Assembly: GCF_020523825.1 (NCBI RefSeq)
Contig: NZ_JAJALK010000004.1
Coordinates: forward strand, 310,001-374,000
From: Methylobacterium brachiatum
Lineage (GTDB): Bacteria > Pseudomonadota > Alphaproteobacteria > Rhizobiales > Beijerinckiaceae
Reading direction: 5' to 3'
DNA length: 64,000 nucleotides
A program made the position numbers and the translations under genes. A model generated the notes under the pieces. The model did not search any database and was not told where the DNA came from. It saw only the letters and a list, made by a program, of their open reading frames with translations. Position 1 is the first letter of the stretch. Each line of letters starts with the position of its first letter. This document shows positions 32,333-40,165 of the stretch, piece by piece.

Positions 32333-33208
32333 CTAGCCTTCCAGGGTCAGGCGGACGCCGTGGCGCGCCTGCCCGCCCGGCGGGAGCAGGCGCTGCGAAT
32401 CGCGCTCCTGCAGCGGGCCCGAGAAATCCGCCCAGTCGGCGTAGCCGGTCCAGCATTCCAGCGACAGGAACGGCGCGGTCGGCTTGGTCCAGACGGCGAG
32501 ATGCGGGAACTCCTCCATCTCCATCCGGATCGCCTTGTCGGGCCCGGTGAAGCGCATCCGGCGGCTCTTGGCGTTCCGGACCACGAAGGCTTCGGTGAAG
32601 ATCTCCGGGTCCAGCGGCAGCGTGCTGCCCACCAACGGGATCGGCTGCTCCGCGCGCAGCAGCAGGCCGCCGGGGCCGACCTGCGGCGCGAATGGGCGCT
32701 CGGCCTGCTCGAACTCGACCGCGTAGCCGCCATCCTTGGCCCGCGCGCCACCCGCGAAGGGCCACGGGAAGGCCGGGTGGAAGCCGAGCGCGTAGGGCAG
32801 GGGCGCGTCGCCCGGATTGGCCACGGTGACCTCGAGATCGAGGCCGGCGGGACGCACCCGGGCGGCGACATCGAGCCGGAACGCGAACGGGTAGTGCCGC
32901 CGGGTCTCCGGCCCGTCGACCAGCCGCAGAATCACCGCGTCGGCGCTGCGCTCCACCACCGAGAAGGGCAGGTCCCGGGCGAAGCCGTGCTGCGCCATCG
33001 GGTAGGTCTCGGACCCGACCCGCACCTGCCCGCCGGCCGAGGCCCCGACCACCGGGAAGAGCCAGGGCGCGTGCCGGTTCCAGTGCGCCGGGTCGCCGCT
33101 CCACAGATACTCGGCCCCGCCGACCCGCCAGGAGACCGGCTCGGCGCCGTGGGTGGCGAGCGTGGCCGTGGTTCCATCCGGCGCGGTCAGGTCGATGCGC
33201 GTGCTCAA
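32333..33208 (-). CDS. Aldose 1-epimerase-like protein
   Basis: This 291-aa protein has the aldose-1-epimerase/galactose mutarotase fold. Conserved segments are EYLWSGDPAHWNRHAPWLFPVVG, MAQHGFARDLPFSV with a catalytic-type His, and YALGFHPAFPWPF, as in the subfamily related to LacX and YeaD. It would interconvert anomers of a hexose or hexose-6-phosphate. I chose the TTG at 33208, since GGGAGG lies a few bases upstream and homology begins there; the frame extends to 33556 by chance. It is linked to hemD by only 3 bp, so it heads the hem operon. No metabolic tie between the two is obvious. Confidence 0.85.
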   Translation of the reverse strand: MSTRIDLTAPDGTTATLATHGAEPVSWRVGGAEYLWSGDPAHWNRHAPWLFPVVGASAGGQVRVGSETYPMAQHGFARDLPFSVVERSADAVILRLVDGPETRRHYPFAFRLDVAARVRPAGLDLEVTVANPGDAPLPYALGFHPAFPWPFAGGARAKDGGYAVEFEQAERPFAPQVGPGGLLLRAEQPIPLVGSTLPLDPEIFTEAFVVRNAKSRRMRFTGPDKAIRMEMEEFPHLAVWTKPTAPFLSLECWTGYADWADFSGPLQERDSQRLLPPGGQARHGVRLTLEG

Positions 33209-33698
33209 GCGGGCCTCCCGGGCGATCCTCGGACAGCCGAGGTAACGGACGCGGGCTGGGACGCAAGGGGCGCGGGCCCTCGACAGGCGCGGCGGCCCGA
33301 AGGTTCGCCCCGCCGCCCCCGTCCGCCGCCGACCCGCGGGATCGTGCTCCGAGGCCTGCCACGGCCCCCGTGACCCGCATGAGCGGAAACGCCGTTCGTC
33401 TGTTTCCGTACGGAGCCCGCAGAAGCGGAACCGTCTGCCCACGTGTGACGGGTGGATCGCCTCCGCCCTGCGGCAAAGGTTCCGAGACGAAACAGCGGCC
33501 GCAGACCCGCCGGATCGACGGCCGAAGCAGCGCGCGCCGAGAGCGCCTTCAACCACGCGTCTATAGCTGCCACAACCCGAGATTTTATAACCTATATTAG
33601 AAGCAGTCGTTTTTGGATCGCGCGATACGGCAGATTAACGGTCTAAAAAGCGGATCACTATAGCCAGAGAGTGCTATTTCCGTCCCCGGTTCTACGTG
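33209..33698. other. Intergenic region with an AT-rich stretch
   Basis: This 490-bp region between divergent genes has no convincing gene. A strongly AT-rich tract near 33575-33640 should carry the promoter of the MHYT-GGDEF-EAL gene. A lightly conserved motif, GGAAACGGTTC-like words on both strands, is too weak to interpret. Confidence 0.45.
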
Positions 33699-36086
33699 AT
33701 GCTCAAGGTCGTTGGCTGCTTCGTCGATTCCCATGATGTCTGGCTCGTCGGTCTGGCGGCTCTGACATGCGCCCTGGCGGCGACCACGTGCATCGAGCTT
33801 CTGCGGCATGCCCGCAAAGCGACCCCACGGATCCGGGCGGTCTGGCTCTGCGTCGCGGCGGTGGCCGGGGGATCCGGCATCTGGGCGACCCACTTCATCG
33901 CCATGCTGGCCTTCGAGCCGAACCTGCCGAGCGCCTACGCCGTCGGCCTCACGGGCCTCTCGCTCATCTACGCCATCGCGATCACCGGGCTCGGCCTCGC
34001 CATCGCGATCACCCCCGCCCTGCCGTTCGCGGCCGCGCTCGGCGGCGTCGTCCTCGGGCTCGGCATCGCGGCCATGCACTATACCGGCATGGCCGCGTTC
34101 GAGATCGCCGGGCACATCCGCTGGGATCGCGCCCTCGTGGCGGCGTCCCTGATCCTCGGCGCGTTCTTGGCCGGCGCCGCCCTGCCGGTGGCGCTTGCGG
34201 GCGAACGGCTGAAGGGGCGCCTGACGGGCGCGCTGCTGCTGCTGCTCGCGATCTGCAGCCACCATTTCGTCGCCATGGGCGCGGTCACGATCGTGCCCGA
34301 TCCGGGCGTCCTGATATCGGAGAGCGCCATCCCGGCGCGCTGGCTCGCCGTCGGCGTCGCCCTGGCGAGCCTGGCCATCCTGTTCCTCGCCGGCGCGGCG
34401 CTGACCCTCGACATCCGCGATCGCCGCCAGGCGGTCCTGGAACGGGAGCGCCTGCACAGCCTCGCCAACGCCGCGGTCGAAGGGTTGGTCGTGTGCCGCG
34501 GCGATCGCATCGTCAGCGCCAATGACAGCTTCGGCACCCTCGTGGGCGTCGCCGCCGCCGACCTGTCGGGAATCCCGCTGTCGCGGTTCCTGCCGGAGGC
34601 CGCGACGCGCCTGGCGCTGGCCACCCCGGCGGATCAGCCGGTGGAGACGGAGCTGCAGCGCGCCGAAGACGCCGCCAAGATCCCGGTCGAGCTGATCGTG
34701 CGGCCGGTCACCTACGGCAACCAGCCCCATTACGCCATCGCGGTCCGCGATCTGCGCGCCCGGCGCCGGGCCGAGGGACAGATCGAGTTCCTGGCGCACC
34801 ACGATGCGCTGACCAGCCTCGCCAACCGGGCGCGCTTCAACCAGCGCCTGGATCAGGAACTGAAGGTCGCCAAGGTGACGGGCCGGCGGCTGGCGGTGCT
34901 CTGCCTCGACCTGGACCGGTTCAAGGAGGTCAACGACCTCTTCGGCCACGCGGCCGGCGACGCCATGCTGATCACCGTCGCGAAGTCGGTGAGCGCGCTC
35001 CTCGACAAGACCCAGCTGATGGCCCGGCTGGGCGGCGATGAATTCGCGATCCTCATGCCCTGCGATCAAGCGATCGCGGCCGGGCGCCTGGCCGAGCAGA
35101 TCCTGGACGCCCTGCGCAACAGCGCCGACGGGGCCGGCCCGACGATCGCCACCAGCGTCGGCATCGCGCTCTTCCCCGACGACACGGATGAGCGGGCCTC
35201 GCTCCTGAGCTACGCCGACACGGCGCTCTACCGCGCCAAGTCCGAGGGCCGCGGCACCTACCGGTTCTTCGAGGCGCGCATGGGCGCACAGGTCCGCGAG
35301 CGGGGCCTCCTCGAGCACGACATGCGGCATGCCGTGGCCCGCGGCGAGATGCACCTCGTCTACCAGCCGCAGACCGACGTGCGGGACGGGTTCGTGCTCG
35401 GCTTCGAGGTGCTGCTGCGCTGGCAGCATCCGCAGCGCGGCGCGGTGCCGCCGGGCCTGTTCATCCCGATCGCGGAGGAGAGCGGCGCGATCCTGCAGAT
35501 CGGCGAATGGGTGCTGCGGGAAGCCTGCCGCGAGGCCGCCGGCTGGCCGAACCCGCTCACCATCGCCGTCAACGTCTCGGGCCTGCAGCTCCACGCGCCG
35601 CACTTCGCGCAGCTGGTCCACGAGGTCCTGTTCCAGACCGGGCTGAAGCCCGAGCGCCTGGAGATCGAGATCACCGAGACGGCCCTGATCCGCGATCCCG
35701 CCCGGGCCCAGTCCACCCTGCGCCAGCTCAAGGCCCTGGGGGTGCGCATCGCCATGGACGATTTCGGGACCGGCTATTCCTCCCTGTCGAACCTGCGGAC
35801 CTATCCGTTCGACCGGATCAAGATCGACGGCTCGTTCATCCGGGCGGTGGACGGCAACGAGCAGGCCGCCGCGATCGTCCGGTCCGTGCTCGGCCTCGGC
35901 CGTGGCCTGGGCCTTCCGGTCCTGGCCGAGGGCGTCGAGACGGAAGCGGAGCTCGGTTTCCTGGTCAGCGAGAATTGCGACGCCGCGCAGGGCTACCTGA
36001 TGGGCCGGCCCGCCGCGATCGCGACGTTCGCCGCGCACACGCACGGCCCGGAACCCGAGAGTGACGGGCAGGCTCTGGTGGCCTGA
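33699..36086 (+). CDS. MHYT-PAS-GGDEF-EAL c-di-GMP enzyme
   Basis: This 795-aa membrane protein starts with an MHYT sensor of seven helices in residues 1-230, whose motifs ATHFIAMLAF, MHYTGMAAF and HHFVAMGAV are the three copper/O2-type MHYT repeats. It continues with a PAS domain (about 255-345) and a GGDEF domain with the canonical ARLGGDEFAIL site near residue 445. The C-terminal EAL domain has EVLLR at about residue 569, EITETAL, DDFGTGYSSL and KIDGSFI, and the catalytic residues are intact. It can therefore both synthesise and degrade c-di-GMP, linking a gas or redox signal to biofilm or motility. A GTG at 33696 immediately before the ATG is an alternative start. Confidence 0.93.
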   Translation: MLKVVGCFVDSHDVWLVGLAALTCALAATTCIELLRHARKATPRIRAVWLCVAAVAGGSGIWATHFIAMLAFEPNLPSAYAVGLTGLSLIYAIAITGLGLAIAITPALPFAAALGGVVLGLGIAAMHYTGMAAFEIAGHIRWDRALVAASLILGAFLAGAALPVALAGERLKGRLTGALLLLLAICSHHFVAMGAVTIVPDPGVLISESAIPARWLAVGVALASLAILFLAGAALTLDIRDRRQAVLERERLHSLANAAVEGLVVCRGDRIVSANDSFGTLVGVAAADLSGIPLSRFLPEAATRLALATPADQPVETELQRAEDAAKIPVELIVRPVTYGNQPHYAIAVRDLRARRRAEGQIEFLAHHDALTSLANRARFNQRLDQELKVAKVTGRRLAVLCLDLDRFKEVNDLFGHAAGDAMLITVAKSVSALLDKTQLMARLGGDEFAILMPCDQAIAAGRLAEQILDALRNSADGAGPTIATSVGIALFPDDTDERASLLSYADTALYRAKSEGRGTYRFFEARMGAQVRERGLLEHDMRHAVARGEMHLVYQPQTDVRDGFVLGFEVLLRWQHPQRGAVPPGLFIPIAEESGAILQIGEWVLREACREAAGWPNPLTIAVNVSGLQLHAPHFAQLVHEVLFQTGLKPERLEIEITETALIRDPARAQSTLRQLKALGVRIAMDDFGTGYSSLSNLRTYPFDRIKIDGSFIRAVDGNEQAAAIVRSVLGLGRGLGLPVLAEGVETEAELGFLVSENCDAAQGYLMGRPAAIATFAAHTHGPEPESDGQALVA

Positions 36087-36096
36087 CCGCCTTCGT

Positions 36097-37848
36097 TCAC
36101 GCCACGGCTCCCAACCCCGGCAGGATCGTCTCCGGCGGCCCGGAGGCGACGAGGCGCCCTGCCTCCAGGACGTGGACCGCGTCGGCCCCCTCCAGGGTGG
36201 AGAGCCGGTGGGCGATCAGGATCAGGGTGCGCCGGCCCGCGAGCGCCCGCAGGGCGCGCATCACCGCTCCTTGCGTCTCGTCGTCCAGCGCCGAGGTCGC
36301 CTCGTCGAACACGATCACGTCCGGGTCGTGGTAGAGCGCCCGGGCGATGCCGATCCGCTGGCGCTGGCCGCCCGACAGCCGCGCCCCGCGCTCGCCGACG
36401 CGCTCGCCGTAGCCCCGGGGCAGGGCGGCCACGAAGTCGTGGGCGCCGGCGAGCCGGGCCGCGCGCTCGACCGCGGCGCGATCCGGCGCGTCGAGGCCCA
36501 GCGCAATGTTCTCGGCCACCGTGCCGTCCACCAGAAACACGTCCTGCGGGACGTAGCCGATGCGGTTCTGCCAGGCGGGGCGGGCGCTCGCGTCGAGTTC
36601 CCGCCCGTCCACGGTGATCCGGCCGGTGCCCGGGGTGAGCACCCCCAGCAGCAGGCCCGCCAGGGTCGACTTGCCCGAGCCGGTACGGCCGGCGAGACCC
36701 ACCGTGGTGTTGACCGGGATGGTCAGGTCGATGCCGCTGAGCGCCGGCCGGCCGGTGCCGTAATCGAAGCCGATGTTTTCCAGCCGGATTTCTCTCGCAA
36801 AGGGGAGGCGCTCACCGGTGCGAGGCGCGGGATGACGTTCGTCGGCGAGCTCGTCGACGATCACCTGCACCACCGGGCTGTAGAACCGCATCAGCGAGAC
36901 GGAGGTGAAAATGTTCTGGAAGGCCGGCAGCATCCGGTAGCCCGCGAAGGCGAACAGCCCGAGCAGCGGCAGGATCCCGGCGACGTCGAGCCCCTGGGCC
37001 AGCGCGAACAGCACCACCACGATCACCCCGCCGAAGGCCAGGGCCTCGATGACGAAGCGCGGCATCTGGCCGGTGAGCAGGCTCGCCGCCGTGGCGACCG
37101 CGTAGGCCCGGGCCGGGGCGTCGAACCGGCCCGCGAAGGCCTCGGCCCGACCGTAGAGCTTCAGTTCCGTCAGCGCCCCGAAGGTCTCCTGCACGATCCG
37201 GAACCGGGCCTCGTTGTCGGCCACCGAGCGGCCGCCGAGCCGGGCGAGCCGGGCCCGCATGATCAGGTAGATCCCGACATAGAGGCCGCCGAAGCCGCCC
37301 CCGAGGATCAGGGCGAGCTGGGGTGCGTAGGCCAGCAGGAAGACGATGACCGCGAGTGCCGAGGTCGCCCGGGAGGCCAGCACGGTGGCCGGGGTCAGCA
37401 CGCCGACCACCAGCCGGTCGGTCTCGGACAGGACGTTCTTGGCGAGCTCGGCGCTGTTGGCCTGGGCGAAGAACAGCCGCTCCCGGTCGAGGTAGCGGAA
37501 CAGCAGCCGGCGGCTGAACCCGTAGCCGGCCAGATGCGTGAACAGGAGCTGCGCGTAGGTCAGCCCGGCATTGACCACGGCGGTGGTCAGGATCGCCAGA
37601 AGCGCCGCCCCGCCGGTGACCAGCAGGAAGCTGCGCTCGTCGGCGAGGCCGAGGGTCTCACGGGCCTGGGCGAGGTAGGGCACCCGTGTCGCCGCCGAGG
37701 GATCGCCGACCAGGGTCAGGAACGGGATCACCGAGGCGACGCCGACCACCTCCAGCAGCGCCGCGATCGCCAGGCCCAGCGCGATCAGGGCGAGCCGGCG
37801 CCGATCGCGCGCGCGCATGATCCGAACGAGGTCGATCAGCGCGCGCAT
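36097..37848 (-). CDS. ABC transporter, fused permease-ATPase (exporter)
   Basis: This 583-aa half-transporter has six transmembrane helices in residues 15-330 and an ATPase domain with Walker A GRTGSGKST, Q-loop YVPQDVFLVD, signature LSGGQRQRI, Walker B DPDVIVFDEATSALD and H-loop IAHRLS. The domain order (membrane first) marks an exporter. PglK/MsbA-type flippases and polysaccharide or lipid exporters are the closest types; the substrate is not identifiable. It converges with the MHYT protein with a 10-bp gap. The sequence after its start (37849-37976) leads into a palindromic repeat. Confidence 0.9.
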   Translation of the reverse strand: MRALIDLVRIMRARDRRRLALIALGLAIAALLEVVGVASVIPFLTLVGDPSAATRVPYLAQARETLGLADERSFLLVTGGAALLAILTTAVVNAGLTYAQLLFTHLAGYGFSRRLLFRYLDRERLFFAQANSAELAKNVLSETDRLVVGVLTPATVLASRATSALAVIVFLLAYAPQLALILGGGFGGLYVGIYLIMRARLARLGGRSVADNEARFRIVQETFGALTELKLYGRAEAFAGRFDAPARAYAVATAASLLTGQMPRFVIEALAFGGVIVVVLFALAQGLDVAGILPLLGLFAFAGYRMLPAFQNIFTSVSLMRFYSPVVQVIVDELADERHPAPRTGERLPFAREIRLENIGFDYGTGRPALSGIDLTIPVNTTVGLAGRTGSGKSTLAGLLLGVLTPGTGRITVDGRELDASARPAWQNRIGYVPQDVFLVDGTVAENIALGLDAPDRAAVERAARLAGAHDFVAALPRGYGERVGERGARLSGGQRQRIGIARALYHDPDVIVFDEATSALDDETQGAVMRALRALAGRRTLILIAHRLSTLEGADAVHVLEAGRLVASGPPETILPGLGAVA

Positions 37849-37976
37849 GGTTCGGGACGGGTCGGCGGAAGGGCTCGCATGGCCGGGCCGGGCTTAGAGC
37901 GCCCGGTGCCGGAGGGGAAGGTGGCCGGGGGCGGAAGGCGCGGTGAGGATCCGCCCGGTGCCCCGAGAACATGGGC

Positions 37977-38105
37977 CTCCCATCCAACCCCCTCATCCTG
38001 AGGTGCGAGCTCAGCGAGCCTCGAAGGAGCCCTCCAGGGATCGCGCGGCCGGCTGGAGGCCTCCGCTTCGCTCCGTCGCCTCAGGATGAGGGGGTTGGGT
38101 GGGAG
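37977..38105. repeat. Long palindromic repeat element (27-bp arms)
   Basis: The left arm 37977-38003 (CTCCCATCCAACCCCCTCAT...) pairs with 38079-38105 at 26 of 27 positions around a 75-bp middle. That middle contains TGCGAGCTCAGCGAGCCTCG. The words CTCATCCTGAGG and GCGAGC(C)TCG recall dispersed, non-coding repeats known in many Methylobacterium and Bradyrhizobium genomes. It lies between two genes and would form a strong hairpin in RNA from either strand. Confidence 0.75.
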
Positions 38106-38126
38106 AGCGGGCGCCCAGCCGGACCG

Positions 38127-38426
38127 TCAGTCGAGCTTCTTCAGCGAGCCCAGATCGACGTCGCCGTTCTGGCTGGAGAAGGTCAGCGACTGGGTGCTGC
38201 CGTCCGCTTGCGAGACGCCGCCGATCCGGTGGTCGCCGCTGTCGTAGGTCGTGACCTGGCCGTCGCGCTCGATCAGGAGCCGGTGCTTGTCCGGGAAGAA
38301 CGCGTATTTCATGCCGTTCTGGGAGCCGCTGGTCGCGGGCTCGCCGAGATCCTTCGGCCAGAAGGGCTCCATGCCCTTCATCGGTTCCATCGGCTTCATG
38401 GGTTCCATCGGCTTCATCGGTTCCAC
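38127..38426 (-). CDS. MEPMKP-repeat small protein
   Basis: This 99-aa protein starts with a tandem four-copy repeat of the hexamer MEPMKP (MEPMKPMEPMKPMEPMKGME), followed by WPKDLGEPATSGSQNGMKYAFF and a beta-rich tail (RLLIERDGQVTTYDSGDHRI, SLTFSSQNGDVDLGSLKKLD). A GTG start with AGGAG 9 nt upstream is more convincing than the internal ATGs. The C-terminal half resembles a small beta-sandwich (SHOCT/bacterial-pleckstrin-like), but I do not recognise the family. No signal peptide. The methionine/proline repeat could be a metal-binding or intrinsically disordered tail. Confidence 0.6.
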   Translation of the reverse strand: MEPMKPMEPMKPMEPMKGMEPFWPKDLGEPATSGSQNGMKYAFFPDKHRLLIERDGQVTTYDSGDHRIGGVSQADGSTQSLTFSSQNGDVDLGSLKKLD

Positions 38427-38547
38427 GGCGCGTCTCCTGTCCGGATCGGTGACGGGAGGACGCGGCAGGGCGGAAACGGTTGCATGAGCTGCCTGCCGCC
38501 GGACAGCGATGCGGTCCGGCGGCAGGCGAATGCGGCGCGGCCCGGTC

Positions 38548-39228
38548 TCAGGGCCGGGCGCCCGGCACCGGCCGCTCGCGGACCTGGCCGTCGAAGCCGA
38601 CATGGAGTTCGTGCTCGCGCCCGTCCCGGTCCTTGGCGGCGACGTCGAGGTGGCGCGGGCCGCGTCCGGTCACCCGCACGTCGCCGTAGCCGGCGGCCTG
38701 GACGGCGGCGGTGAGTGCCGGCACGTCCGGATTCGGCCCGAGGCCCAGCCGGTCCTTGGCCCAGTCGAGGCTGCCGGTCGGAGGCCCGCCCGCCGGCCCG
38801 ATCACCACCTTCCGGCCGTCGCCGTGGGTCAGGACGCTGGCATGCAGGAACCCGGTCTCGAACCGGCCCTGCACGGTCACGGCCTCGCCCTTGGCGACCA
38901 GGGTGCCGCCCTCGCCGGCGGGCCCGGTCTCGACGAGCGCCCGGCCGGTCGGATCCTGGACCACGAACTTGTTGCCGTAGATCTCGGCGACCTCGCCCTT
39001 GATCGCGGTAGCGCTCGACGGGGCCAGCGCCTGGATCGCCACCGGGTCGACCGGGGTCGGCTGGAACGGCGTTCCCTGCGCCAGGGACAGGCCGGCGGCG
39101 CCGAGCGCCAGGGGCGCCGCGATCGCGGCCACCACCCAGGTCCGGGCCGGGATCGTTCTGGCGGTCTTGGCGGGGGCGGGCTCGCGGATCTCCCGGGCGG
39201 TGCCGTCGATCGTGGTGTGGTCGGTCAT
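38548..39228 (-). CDS. Membrane-anchored envelope protein with PepSY-like C-terminus
   Basis: This 226-aa protein has a cytoplasmic N-terminus of about 30 residues, a transmembrane helix (WVVAAIAAPLALGAAGLSLA) and a periplasmic part. The latter includes an OB/BOF-like strand pattern (AIKGEVAEIYGNKFVVQDPTG, with GEAVTVQGRFETGFLHASVL) and a C-terminal PepSY-like unit (VRVTGRGPRHLDVAAKDRDG, then HELHVGFDGQV). GGAAGG precedes the ATG at 39228. It is divergent from a response regulator/histidine kinase pair 271 bp away, so it is a plausible target or modulator of that system. Confidence 0.75.
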   Translation of the reverse strand: MTDHTTIDGTAREIREPAPAKTARTIPARTWVVAAIAAPLALGAAGLSLAQGTPFQPTPVDPVAIQALAPSSATAIKGEVAEIYGNKFVVQDPTGRALVETGPAGEGGTLVAKGEAVTVQGRFETGFLHASVLTHGDGRKVVIGPAGGPPTGSLDWAKDRLGLGPNPDVPALTAAVQAAGYGDVRVTGRGPRHLDVAAKDRDGREHELHVGFDGQVRERPVPGARP

Positions 39229-39499
39229 CTGAATCGTCCTTCCGAAGGCTGGGGACCCGATCGGTCCGTGGCGCCTTCGTAAGTCGCCCCCGCGAATCCG
39301 GCCTGAACCGCCCGGTTCAGCCCCGGTTAAACCCGGCTCCCTATGGCCGGATCGGCGCCGAGACGCGCGGGCGACCAAGGACTTGGCCGCGCGCGCCGAT
39401 GCGGGATGCCAGATTGACGGGCCGCGTGAGAAATCGGCCCTAACTTCCCGTCGCCGCGCGCTTTCCGGCATTGGGCCGGGTTTGGGGGAGGGCGAATCC

Positions 39500-40165
39500 G
39501 TGAAGATCCTGCTGGTCGAGGACGACGCGGCCCTGGCCACCGAACTGGCCAAGGTCCTGCGCGCGGAGAACTTCGTCCTCGACCGGGCCGCCACCGGCGA
39601 GGATGCCCAGCATCTCGGCGAGACCGAGGGCTACGACGCGGTGGTGCTCGACCTCGGCCTGCCCAAGGGCGACGGCGTCTCGGTGCTGCGGGCCTGGCGG
39701 GCGGCCGGGCGGACCCTGCCGGTGCTGGTGCTCACCGCCCGCGACGGGTGGAGCGACAAGGTCGCGGCCTTCAAGGCGGGGGCGGACGATTACCTGGTCA
39801 AGCCGGTGCGGGTGGAGGAGCTGGTGATCCGCCTGCGCGCCCTGGTGCGCCGGTCGCAGGGCGGCGGGGCGAGCCGGATCGCCTGCGGCCCCCTGAGCTT
39901 CGACACCGGGCTGGGCGCCTTCGAGCACGAGGGCCTGCCGCTCAAGCTCACCGGCCTCGAATGGCGGGTCCTGTCCTGCCTGATGCTCAACCGCGACGCG
40001 GTGGTGCCGCGCCCGCACCTGATCGAGCGGGTCTACGAGGGCGACGCGGATGTCGATTCGAATTCCGTGGAGGTGATCATCACCCGGTTGCGCCGGAAGA
40101 TCGCCCCGGCCCGGATCGAGAGCGTGCGCGGCCACGGCTACCGCCTGCACGCGGATCCAGCCTGA
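39500..40165 (+). CDS. OmpR/PhoP-family response regulator
   Basis: This 221-aa regulator has a receiver domain (Asp8/Asp9 acidic pocket, phospho-acceptor Asp51 in VVLDLGLP, Thr in VLTARD, Lys in YLVKPV) and a winged-helix output (VEVIITRLRRKIAP, then GHGYRLHADPA). The start is a GTG with GGGGGAGGG about 9 nt upstream, chosen because the receiver begins there; an in-frame ATG at 39383 would add 39 unrelated residues. The stop overlaps the kinase ATG (TGATG), so the two are one operon. Confidence 0.93.
   Translation: MKILLVEDDAALATELAKVLRAENFVLDRAATGEDAQHLGETEGYDAVVLDLGLPKGDGVSVLRAWRAAGRTLPVLVLTARDGWSDKVAAFKAGADDYLVKPVRVEELVIRLRALVRRSQGGGASRIACGPLSFDTGLGAFEHEGLPLKLTGLEWRVLSCLMLNRDAVVPRPHLIERVYEGDADVDSNSVEVIITRLRRKIAPARIESVRGHGYRLHADPA

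Noticed and set aside
33597..36044. Long minus-strand frame opposite the MHYT-GGDEF-EAL gene
   Set aside because: Composition is typical of antisense to GC-rich coding DNA; the plus-strand gene has intact catalytic motifs.
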